A model generated the notes under the pieces. That model was given only the letters and a program-made list of their open reading frames with translations. It ran no database searches and was not told the origin of the DNA. Both the position numbers and the translations under genes were made by a program. Positions 1 through 5,799 of a stretch of 5,799 bases of DNA are shown piece by piece (within the stretch, counting starts at the first letter, position 1; each line of letters opens with the position of its first letter). Source of the stretch: JAXGPP01 sp964436865 (lineage in GTDB: Bacteria > Planctomycetota > Planctomycetia > Pirellulales > Thermoguttaceae). Location: assembly GCA_964436865.1 (NCBI GenBank), contig CAYTFK010000396.1, forward strand, positions 1-5,799. Reading direction: 5' to 3'.

Positions 1-2177
1 TCGACCCGCTCACGCAGCGCGAGTTCTACGAGATGGCGGCGTTCTTCAACAACACCACGCAAGGCGCGCTCGACGGCAATATCAAGGATACGCCGCCGAT
101 CGTGCCGGTTCCGCCGGTAGCGGACCGGGCGCGTTGGGACGTGCTGGCCAAAGAGATCCCCGAGCTCCAGCAGCAAATCGACGCCCGCCGGCAGTCGGCG
201 CGGCCTGACTTCGACGAGTGGCTGGCTGCGCTGGCGGCTCAGCCGGCGGACGGCGTGCAGTCGCTCGCTCCGGTTCCCAGCGAGGGCCTTGTGTTCCACG
301 CGCCGCTGGATGAAGGCAGCGGCGAGAGCGTCAAGCTCACTGTGGCCGACGAGGCGGTGACCGTTGCGATCAAACCGGAGACGGCTTGGGAGGCGGGGCA
401 CGTCGGGGCGCATGCGCTCAAGACATCGGCGGCCGGGCCGGTGGAGATTGCCGCGGCGGGCGACTTCGAGAAGGACCAGGCGTTTTCCGTTGGAGCGTGG
501 GTGAAACTCGCCCCGGACCAACTCAGCGGAGCGATCGTCGCCCGGATGGACGATCAGAACGGCTATCGCGGTTGGGACCTGTGGATCGAAGGGGGGAGGG
601 TCGGTTCGCACATCATCCACATGTGGCAGGACGATGCGATCAAAGTTGTCGCGAAAGATCCCATCAAGGCCGGCGAATGGACCCACCTCTTTGTGACGTA
701 TGACGGATCGGGAAAAGCGGCCGGGGTCAGGGTATTTGTCAACGGAGAGGCTCGGGAAGCGCGGCCGGCGGCCGATAGCCTCAAGGAGACGATTCGCACG
801 GCGGTTCCGCTCACGATCGGCCAGCGTCACACCGGCTCGAAGATCGACCAGATGGCGATCGAGGACTTGCGGATTTACGGCAAGGCCCTGGCACCCGAGG
901 AAATCAGGCAGATTGGTGCCAACACGCGGACGGCGAGGCTTTTGGCCAGGCCGGCCGAGCAGCGGTCGGATGCGGAGAAGAGTGAGCTCTTCGACTGGTG
1001 GCTTGCGACAGTCGACGGGAGTTCGCTGAAACTCGGCGGTCAACTGGCGGCGCTCAAGAAGGAGCAGGCCGAGATCCGCTCGCGGAGCACGATCGCCCAC
1101 GTGATGCAGGAGAAGCCCGAGCCGCCCAAAGCGCACGTGCTGTTCCGGGGTGAATACGACCAGCGGCGTGACGAGGTCGGGGCCGACACGCCCGACGCTT
1201 TACCGCCCATGCCGGCCGATCTGCCGCGCAACCGGCTGGGGTTCGCCCAATGGCTGTTGCGGCCTGAGCACCCGCTCACCGCCCGAGTGACGGTCAACCG
1301 TTTCTGGCAGGAGTTGTTCGGCACGGGCATCGTGAAGACGTCGGAAGACTTTGGCATCAGTGGAGAGCTGCCCGCGCATCCCGAACTGCTCGACTGGCTG
1401 GCGGTCGAGTTCCGCGAGTCGGGTTGGGACGTGAAGCGGCTGTTTCGGCTCCTGGTCACTTCGAGCACCTACCGCCAGGCCGCCCTGATCACCCCGGAGA
1501 AGCTCGAGAAGGATCCGCAGAACGTATTCCTTTCGCGCGGGCCGCGGTTCCGCATGGATGGCGAGATGATCCGCGACTGCGCCCTGGCGGCCGGTGGGTT
1601 GCTCGTCGACAAGATCGGCGGCCCGAGCGTGAAGCCGTACCAGCCGCCGGGCGTGTGGGAGGCGGTGGCGATGCCGGAAAGCAACACCAAATCGTACGAG
1701 CAGCAACATGGCGAGGCGCTCTACCGCCGCAGCCTGTACACCTTTTGGAAGCGGGCCGCGCCGCCGGCCTCGATGGAGATCTTCAACGCCCCGTCGCGCG
1801 AAGTTTGCACCGTGCGGCGCGAGCGGACCAATACTCCGCTTCAGGCGCTGGTCACGCTCAACGACCCGCAGTTCGTCGAAGCCGCCCGGCACCTCGCTCA
1901 AATGACGCTCAAGGAAGGTGGTGAGACGGCCGAGGCACGCATGGATTATATGGCGCGGCGGCTTTTGGCCCGGCCGTTTCGGCCGGAGGAGGCCAGGGTG
2001 GCGGCTGTCTCGCTTGAGAAGCTCCTGGCCTATTACCAGTCACACCTGGACGACGCGAAGCAGTTGCTCGCCCTCGGCGAGTCGCCGGCCGATGGGGCGA
2101 TTGAGGCTGCGGAACTGGCTGGCTGGACGATGCTGGCCAACCAGTTGATGAACCTGGATGAAGTATTGAACAAGTGA
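1..2177 (+). CDS. DUF1549-LamG-DUF1553 domain protein (5' partial)
   Basis: This is the C-terminal part of a large planctomycete-type protein. The frame is open to the left edge (first whole codon at base 3, reading DPLTQREFYE), so the ATG at 33 is an internal Met and the true start lies upstream. Counting from that Met, residues 1-30 are the end of DUF1549 (AAFFNNTTQGALDGN). Residues about 86-295 form a concanavalin/LamG-like beta-sandwich, from GLVFHAPLDEGSG through FSVGAWVKL, WTHLFVTYDGSGK and VRVFVNGEA to IEDLRIYGKAL. A linker (about 353-393, with VLFRGEYDQR) leads to DUF1553 at about 399-665, which shows NRFWQELFGTGIV, RLLVTSSTYRQ, RRSLYTFWKR and RTNTPLQALVTLNDPQFVEA. The tail WTMLANQLMNLDEVLNK matches the usual family end, so the C-terminus is complete. 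Family members usually carry an N-terminal signal and sometimes a cytochrome-c-like PSCyt1 domain; neither can be seen here. The biochemical function is not established; the LamG domain suggests glycan or surface binding (inference). It is followed 36 bases later by the DUF1501 gene, its usual partner. Confidence 0.93.
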   Translation, partial: DPLTQREFYEMAAFFNNTTQGALDGNIKDTPPIVPVPPVADRARWDVLAKEIPELQQQIDARRQSARPDFDEWLAALAAQPADGVQSLAPVPSEGLVFHAPLDEGSGESVKLTVADEAVTVAIKPETAWEAGHVGAHALKTSAAGPVEIAAAGDFEKDQAFSVGAWVKLAPDQLSGAIVARMDDQNGYRGWDLWIEGGRVGSHIIHMWQDDAIKVVAKDPIKAGEWTHLFVTYDGSGKAAGVRVFVNGEAREARPAADSLKETIRTAVPLTIGQRHTGSKIDQMAIEDLRIYGKALAPEEIRQIGANTRTARLLARPAEQRSDAEKSELFDWWLATVDGSSLKLGGQLAALKKEQAEIRSRSTIAHVMQEKPEPPKAHVLFRGEYDQRRDEVGADTPDALPPMPADLPRNRLGFAQWLLRPEHPLTARVTVNRFWQELFGTGIVKTSEDFGISGELPAHPELLDWLAVEFRESGWDVKRLFRLLVTSSTYRQAALITPEKLEKDPQNVFLSRGPRFRMDGEMIRDCALAAGGLLVDKIGGPSVKPYQPPGVWEAVAMPESNTKSYEQQHGEALYRRSLYTFWKRAAPPASMEIFNAPSREVCTVRRERTNTPLQALVTLNDPQFVEAARHLAQMTLKEGGETAEARMDYMARRLLARPFRPEEARVAAVSLEKLLAYYQSHLDDAKQLLALGESPADGAIEAAELAGWTMLANQLMNLDEVLNK

Positions 2178-2201
2178 GGCGCGCCCCTTCGGCGAGAGAT
2201 C

Positions 2202-2206
2202 GGGAG
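2202..2206 (+). promoter_or_regulatory. Ribosome binding site of the DUF1501 gene
   Basis: GGGAG lies 7 bases before the ATG at 2214, a good Shine-Dalgarno match at normal spacing, and it supports that start. It sits in the second copy of a 10-base tandem repeat (gagagatcgg at 2194-2203, gagagatcgc at 2204-2213) that fills the end of the 36-base intergenic gap. No promoter is evident in this gap, consistent with read-through from the upstream gene. Confidence 0.6.
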
Positions 2207-2213
2207 AGATCGC

Positions 2214-3686
2214 ATGCATCCGTTCCATGACTGGGTCCGGTTGGAGACGCGGCGGCAGTTCTTCAGCCGCGGGGCCAACGCCGTTGGCTGGGCGGCGCTG
2301 GCGAGCCTGATGGGCCAGGCGGGGCTCGGCCGTATCGCGGAGGCCGGTACCGAGGGTCAAGGGGGCAAAGGGCCGCTGCGGAACCATTTCGCGCCCAAGG
2401 CGGAGCATGTGATCTACCTGCACATGGTCGGGGGGCCGTCGCAGATGGACCTCTTCGACTACAAGCCGAAGATGGCCGAGTGGTTCGACAAGGACCTGCC
2501 CGACTCGATCCGCATGGGCCAGCGGCTAACGACGATGACTTCGGGGCAGGCGCGGTTTCCCATCGCGCCGTCGAAGTACCAGTTTGCCCAGCACGGCCAG
2601 TGCGGCATGTGGGTGAGCGAACTCTTGCCCCACACGGCGAAGATGGTCGACGAACTGTGCTTCATCCGCAGCATGCACACCGAGGCGATCAATCACGAGC
2701 CGGCGATCAGCTACATGCAGACCGGCAATCAGATCACCGGCCGTCCGTGCATTGGCTCATGGGTTTCCTATGGGCTGGGTTCGCTCAACGACAACCTGCC
2801 CACGTTCGTGGTGCTCGTCGCCCGGCCGACCAATACCGAGCAGGTCCAGGCGATCTCGGGCCGGCTGTGGTCGGCGGGCTACCTGCCGGGCGAGCATGCC
2901 GGCGTGTCGCTGCGATCCGGCGGCGATCCGATCCTGTACATCAACAATCCGCCGGGTGTGACGAGCGAGGTCCGCCGCACGACACTCGACGGGCTCAAAG
3001 CGCTCAATGAGATGACGTACAAGACCGTGGGCGATCCGGAGACCCATACGCGGATCGAACAGTACGAACTGGCGTTCCGCATGCAGCACAGCGTGCCGGA
3101 CCTGGTCGACATGGCGGGCGAGTCGGAGGCCACCTACGCGCTTTACGGCGAGGAAGCACGGAAGCCGGGCTCGTTCGCCCACACCGTGCTCCTGGCCAGA
3201 CGGATGGTCGAGCGGGGCGTGCGGTTCATTCAGGTGTATCACAACAATTGGGATACCCACGCCAACGTGGCGGGCCGACTGCCCGACCAGTGCCGCGACG
3301 TGGACCAGGCCTGCTACGCCCTGATCCAGGACTTGAAGAGCCGGGGGCTCCTGGACAAGACGCTGGTGATTTGGGGGGGCGAGTTTGGGCGGACAATCTA
3401 TTCACAAGGGCAACTCAGCCACGAGAACTACGGTCGCGACCACCATCCACGATGCTACACCATGTGGATGGCGGGCGGCGGCACCAGGCCAGGGACCATC
3501 TACGGCGAGACGGACGAGTTCTCTTACAACATCGTCAAGGATCCGGTGCACATCCGCGACTTCCACGCCACGGTGCTACAGCTCCTGGGCTTCGATCACG
3601 AGCGGTTCACATTCCGCTACCAGGGGCTCGACCAGCGGTTGACCGGCGTGGAGCCCGCCCGGGTGGTGAAAGACCTGCTGGCGTGA
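2214..3686 (+). CDS. DUF1501 domain protein, Tat-type signal
   Basis: This is a complete 490-residue protein of the DUF1501 family, which belongs to the alkaline phosphatase-like clan and is abundant in Planctomycetes; length is normal for the family. The N-terminus has a twin-arginine motif (TRRQFFSRG, residues 12-20) followed by a moderately hydrophobic stretch (about 21-38), so export by the Tat pathway is likely, which would imply folding before export. The DUF1501 domain covers about residues 62-488. It includes HVIYLHMVGGPSQMDLFDYKP (65-85, HMVGGPS core), FIRSMHTEAINHEPA, VYHNNWDTHANV (341-352), LVIWGGEFGRT (384-394), GRDHHPR (407-413) and DFHATVLQLLGFDHERFTFRYQG near the end. The histidine- and aspartate-rich motifs (HNNWDTH, GRDHHPR, DFHATVL) are candidate metal ligands by analogy with the clan; no reaction is proven. 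The start at 2214 is supported by a GGGAG site. It is probably co-transcribed with the DUF1549/DUF1553 gene 36 bases upstream, a pairing seen repeatedly in planctomycetes, and converges with the STAS gene downstream. Confidence 0.93.
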   Translation: MHPFHDWVRLETRRQFFSRGANAVGWAALASLMGQAGLGRIAEAGTEGQGGKGPLRNHFAPKAEHVIYLHMVGGPSQMDLFDYKPKMAEWFDKDLPDSIRMGQRLTTMTSGQARFPIAPSKYQFAQHGQCGMWVSELLPHTAKMVDELCFIRSMHTEAINHEPAISYMQTGNQITGRPCIGSWVSYGLGSLNDNLPTFVVLVARPTNTEQVQAISGRLWSAGYLPGEHAGVSLRSGGDPILYINNPPGVTSEVRRTTLDGLKALNEMTYKTVGDPETHTRIEQYELAFRMQHSVPDLVDMAGESEATYALYGEEARKPGSFAHTVLLARRMVERGVRFIQVYHNNWDTHANVAGRLPDQCRDVDQACYALIQDLKSRGLLDKTLVIWGGEFGRTIYSQGQLSHENYGRDHHPRCYTMWMAGGGTRPGTIYGETDEFSYNIVKDPVHIRDFHATVLQLLGFDHERFTFRYQGLDQRLTGVEPARVVKDLLA

Positions 3687-3762
3687 GGCACGTCACGCAG
3701 GCCGAATTCCGGTTCGCCGCCGCAGTAGAGGTCTAACTGAAGTCCGTCTGCACGAGGGCCGG
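3687..3762. other. Convergent intergenic gap
   Basis: These 76 bases separate the 3' ends of the DUF1501 gene (+) and the STAS gene (-). A shared bidirectional terminator would be expected, but I see no strong GC stem followed by a T-run on either strand. The only symmetry is weak: an 8-base palindrome (ggctagcc, 3761-3768) overlapping the STAS stop codon, and an imperfect 5-base stem around 3730-3744. Termination may be Rho-dependent or structurally degenerate. Confidence 0.5.
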
Positions 3763-4143
3763 CTAGCCGAGGCCCATCCAGCGTTTGCGGGTGGGGCCGA
3801 AGGCGGCGATGGCATCTTCTTCGTCATCGCTGATGGCCAGCAGCTTGTCGAGCCGGGTGATCTTGAAGATCTCGAGGATGTTGGGAGAGATGCTGCACAG
3901 GCGGAGCTTGATCTTGTCTTTTTCGCACTGCTTGTGCAGCTTCACAATCTGGCCGATCATGCTCGACGACATGAACTCGACCCGCTCGAAGTTCAGCAGC
4001 AGCTTCTTGTCGGCCGCCGCCTGGATCGTCAGGCCGCGGAATTCCTCGCCGATGCCCTGAATCGAGCCTTCATCCACGATCCTGGACTGCTTGAACTTGA
4101 CGATCACGACATCGTCTTTGTCCTGGATGTCGATGAACTTCAT
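3763..4143 (-). CDS. STAS-domain protein, anti-sigma factor antagonist-like
   Basis: This is a complete 126-residue single-domain protein. A STAS domain spans about residues 5-115: an N-terminal beta strand (DDVVIVKFKQSRIVDE), the strand-plus-switch segment KLLLNFERVEFMSSSMIGQIVKLHK (core FMSSSM at 57-62), then IKLRLCSISPNILEIFKITRLDKLL, which matches the second half of SpoIIAA/RsbV-type domains. Proteins of this family bind an anti-sigma kinase (SpoIIAB/RsbW type) and are switched by phosphorylation of a serine in a DSSG motif. Here the motif reads SSSM: by alignment Ser60 takes the phosphoacceptor position, while the usual preceding Asp is Ser59 and the Gly is Met62. The start ATG is preceded by AAGGG at 7 bases, an acceptable but weak ribosome site. 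There is no signal peptide, so it should be cytoplasmic. No kinase, phosphatase or sigma factor gene is present in the window, so its pathway is unknown. The sulfatase lies upstream on the same strand, but the 317-base gap suggests a separate promoter. Confidence 0.88.
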   Translation of the reverse strand: MKFIDIQDKDDVVIVKFKQSRIVDEGSIQGIGEEFRGLTIQAAADKKLLLNFERVEFMSSSMIGQIVKLHKQCEKDKIKLRLCSISPNILEIFKITRLDKLLAISDDEEDAIAAFGPTRKRWMGLG

Positions 4144-4345
4144 ACCGTTGCCCTTTTCAGTGAACGGCTGGCCAACGGCGCGACAGTACTGGCCATATGC
4201 CCGTCAGCGTCCGCTTCGGAAAGGATGCTCGCAAACAGTCTGTTGAACTTCGCTCGGAAGAGGAACCATTGCGCCGGGATTTTGCCGGCGGCAGCGGACT
4301 GGCCTGCCTCGCTTCTTGCGCGAATGTACACAGTAACCTCTCCCC

Positions 4346-4374
4346 AATCTAATCGCCCGCCGCACAACAGACAA
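4346..4374 (-). promoter_or_regulatory. Possible sigma-70-like promoter for the STAS gene
   Basis: On the - strand, TTGTCT (4369-4374) and TAGATT (4346-4351) are separated by 17 bases. Each matches four of six bases of the sigma-70 -35 and -10 consensus. It would place transcription start near 4339 and give a leader of about 195 bases before the STAS ATG. Matches this weak occur by chance, and planctomycete promoters are poorly defined, so this is only a candidate. Confidence 0.2.
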
Positions 4375-4405
4375 GGCGGGGGCGAGCAAAACAATCCCGG
4401 CTGTG

Positions 4406-4432
4406 GCGGGGGTGGGTTGAGAACGCCCCCAC
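4406..4432 (-). terminator. Possible hairpin downstream of the sulfatase gene
   Basis: On the - strand, GTGGGGG (4426-4432) can pair with CCCCCGC (4406-4412) around a 13-base loop, giving a 7-base stem with one G-U pair, about 30 bases past the sulfatase stop codon. There is no immediate T-run; a TTTT appears only about 15 bases further on. It could help end the sulfatase transcript, but it is not a canonical intrinsic terminator. Confidence 0.25.
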
Positions 4433-4460
4433 GGGCTCGCCGGAATGTCATAACGCATTT

Positions 4461-5799
4461 TCAGTTCTGTCTCTTCTGTTGTCTCTGGCGATTCTGGGCT
4501 GGCCGTGGGCTTTCCCATCGCGGCGGCACCAACTGGCGATTCCAGTTGTCCAAGAGGGTGGTCAGTTCGCCAACCCGGTCTGCATGATCGGCGGCAATAT
4601 CGGTGGTTTCGCCGGGGTCAACATCAAGATTGAACAGCATAGCGGGATTATTGCCGATCTTAACCAGTTTATCTCGTCCTGCCCGGACGGCGAAAGCCGT
4701 GCCACCGCCCGTTCGCCAGAATAGGACCTTATGGGGGGTGCTCGCCTTCTCTCCGCGGAGAAAAGGGATCAGATCGACTCCATCCCAGACACAGTTGGGG
4801 GGGCAGATCGCGCCGGAGACCGAGGCGGCCGTGGGAAGGATATCCAGGCATGTGACGGGTTGAGCGTAGGTGGCTCCGGCCGGGAGGCGGCCGGTCCAGC
4901 GGACTACGAAGGGAACGCGGACGCCCCCTTCGAACACCTGCCCTTTCGCGCCGCGAAACGGCTCGTTGCTCGAACCGTTGATCCCCACCGGCCCGCCGTT
5001 GTCGCTGAGGAAGAAGACCAGTGTCTGCTCGTCGAGCTTGAGTTCCTCGAGGGCCGAGAGGACGAGGCCCACGCCGTCGTCCATGGCGCTGACCATGGCG
5101 GCGTACGATCGCCGCTGGGGATCCTCGATCGAGGCCACGCGGTCGAGATACTTCTGGCTGACCTGGAGCGGCGTGTGCGGAGCATTGTAGGCGAGGTAGA
5201 GAAAGAACGGATGGTCGTGGTGACGGCGGACAAAGGCGGCCGCCTCGCGCGAGAGCACGTCGGTGAGGTATTCGGTCAATTCTACCGGTTTGCCATTGCG
5301 GTCCAGCGGAATGAGGTACTCCTTGGTCTCGGTCGTCATATCGGTCTTGAAGTAGTCGTGGCCGCCACCCCGCAGGCCGAAATATTCGTCGAAACCGCGC
5401 TGCATGGGATGAAAATGGGGTGCGGCCCCGAGGTGCCACTTGCCGACGGCCCCGGTGGCGTATCCTGCCGTCTTGAGGACCTGTGCAATCGTGGTCTCCG
5501 ACAGCGGCAACCCGGTCTGCTCGTCCGCCGGGTCAAACTTGGGATTATTTTCGTGGCCGAATCGCTGCTGATAGCGGCCGGTGACGAGCGCGGCTCGCGT
5601 CGGGCTGCAGAACGGGTGGGCAACATATCCATCGCTGCACCGCACGCCCTGGCGGGCCAGCTTGTCGAGATTCGGCGTGGGAATGTCGCGGCAGCCGTGG
5701 AATCCCACATCGGCGTAGCCCATATCATCGGCCAGGATAACCACGATGTTCGGCCGGCGCTGCTCGCCCGCGCCGTCGGCCGATTCCACCGGTGAGGAG
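4461..5799 (-). CDS. Sulfatase, formylglycine-dependent (5' partial)
   Basis: This is a family S1 (arylsulfatase-type) sulfatase, which hydrolyses sulfate esters, commonly on glycans. Counting from the GTG at 5789, the core starts at PNIVVILADDMGYADVG (Asp21 and Asp22 as metal ligands). The activation motif CSPTR (61-65) places Cys61 as the residue oxidised to formylglycine, followed by AALVTGR. Other expected active-site residues are present: Lys117 and His119 in GKWHLG, His205 in NAPHTPL, Asp263 and Asn264 in SDNG, Lys282 in RGAKG, then FEGGVRVPF. The C-terminal subdomain (about 355-425, with LFNLDVDPGETTDIA) is complete and ends in an Arg/Gln-rich tail. The GTG is probably not the true start: it has no ribosome site, the frame stays open to the window edge (codons for Ser-Ser-Pro precede it), and the catalytic core begins only 13 residues later with no signal peptide. 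A secretion signal is therefore expected just outside the window. Substrate cannot be told from sequence alone. All catalytic residues are intact, so it should be active if a formylglycine-generating or anaerobic maturase is present elsewhere. Confidence 0.94.
   Translation of the reverse strand, partial: SSPVESADGAGEQRRPNIVVILADDMGYADVGFHGCRDIPTPNLDKLARQGVRCSDGYVAHPFCSPTRAALVTGRYQQRFGHENNPKFDPADEQTGLPLSETTIAQVLKTAGYATGAVGKWHLGAAPHFHPMQRGFDEYFGLRGGGHDYFKTDMTTETKEYLIPLDRNGKPVELTEYLTDVLSREAAAFVRRHHDHPFFLYLAYNAPHTPLQVSQKYLDRVASIEDPQRRSYAAMVSAMDDGVGLVLSALEELKLDEQTLVFFLSDNGGPVGINGSSNEPFRGAKGQVFEGGVRVPFVVRWTGRLPAGATYAQPVTCLDILPTAASVSGAICPPNCVWDGVDLIPFLRGEKASTPHKVLFWRTGGGTAFAVRAGRDKLVKIGNNPAMLFNLDVDPGETTDIAADHADRVGELTTLLDNWNRQLVPPRWESPRPAQNRQRQQKRQN

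Larger units (their letters stand above)
4144..4460 (-). other. Intergenic region between the sulfatase and STAS genes
   Basis: These 317 bases, read on the - strand, hold no recognisable gene. From the sulfatase stop onward I see a GC-rich hairpin (4406-4432), a weak promoter-like pair (4346-4374), and a purine-rich Shine-Dalgarno-like stretch (about 4333-4345, containing ggggagagg). The last precedes an in-frame GTG at 4331 that opens a possible 63-codon ORF ending in ATGA overlap with the STAS start. The same frame is also open from an ATG at 4451 (103 codons). The deduced protein matches nothing I recognise and uses several codons (cga, tta, aga, agg) that look uncommon in the neighbouring genes, so I do not call it as a gene. 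The region most probably holds the end of the sulfatase transcript and the STAS promoter and leader. Confidence 0.45.

Noticed and set aside
33..35. ATG at 33 as the start of the DUF1549/DUF1553 gene
   Set aside because: The upstream in-frame codons read DPLTQREFYE, part of the DUF1549 domain, so this Met is internal.
1200..1901. Open frame of 233 codons on the - strand inside the DUF1553 region
   Set aside because: It is a shadow of a well-conserved coding region; its arginine- and proline-rich translation is typical of the antisense of high-GC genes.
3687..3762. Bidirectional terminator between the convergent genes
   Set aside because: Only weak, short symmetry is present, with no stable stem or T-run on either strand.
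3934..4587. Open frame of 217 codons on the + strand across the STAS start, the gap and the sulfatase end
   Set aside because: It overlaps two supported genes antisense, and its translation has no recognisable motif.
5787..5789. GTG as the sulfatase start codon
   Set aside because: No ribosome site precedes it, the frame stays open to the window edge, and starting here would leave no secretion signal. The gene is treated as truncated by the window.
4731..5795. Long open frame (354 codons) on the + strand opposite the sulfatase
   Set aside because: It is antisense to a sulfatase with all its catalytic motifs, and its translation shows no recognisable domain. Long antisense frames are expected in high-GC genes.
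1..5799. CRISPR array, insertion sequence, tRNA or phage element
   Set aside because: I saw no spaced direct repeats, transposase motifs, terminal inverted repeats, cloverleaf sequence or phage genes.

Overview
The window is high-GC bacterial DNA with a gene set typical of Planctomycetes (PVC superphylum). It contains a DUF1549/DUF1553 protein with an inserted concanavalin/LamG-like domain, a DUF1501 protein with a twin-arginine signal, a formylglycine-type sulfatase and a small STAS-domain protein. The first three families are greatly expanded and often adjacent in planctomycete genomes. The assignment rests on protein family content; there is no rRNA or other taxonomic marker here.

Layout. 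On the + strand, bases 1-2177 hold the C-terminal part of the DUF1549-LamG-DUF1553 gene, which starts before the window. After 36 bases comes the complete DUF1501 gene (2214-3686), very probably in the same operon. A short convergent gap (3687-3762) follows. On the - strand are the STAS gene (3763-4143, complete), a 317-base gap (4144-4460) and the sulfatase gene (4461-5799). The sulfatase runs off the right edge, so its N-terminus and probable signal peptide are missing.

How the genes may work together. The DUF1549/DUF1553 and DUF1501 pair is a recurrent planctomycete two-gene module of unproven biochemical role. It is exported or envelope-associated and often lies near sulfatases and polysaccharide-degradation genes. 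DUF1501 belongs to the alkaline phosphatase-like clan, the same fold class as the sulfatase. A role of the cluster in handling sulfated or complex glycans is a reasonable inference, not something the sequence proves. The STAS protein looks like an anti-sigma-factor antagonist or related signalling switch. It has no partner kinase or sigma factor in the window and may be unrelated to its neighbours.

I found no tRNA, rRNA, CRISPR array, insertion sequence or phage gene. All four genes are intact in frame. I see no convincing undescribed system. The items most worth checking are the STAS gene's upstream region, which has a possible small ORF in ATGA overlap with it, and the altered phosphorylation motif of the STAS protein.
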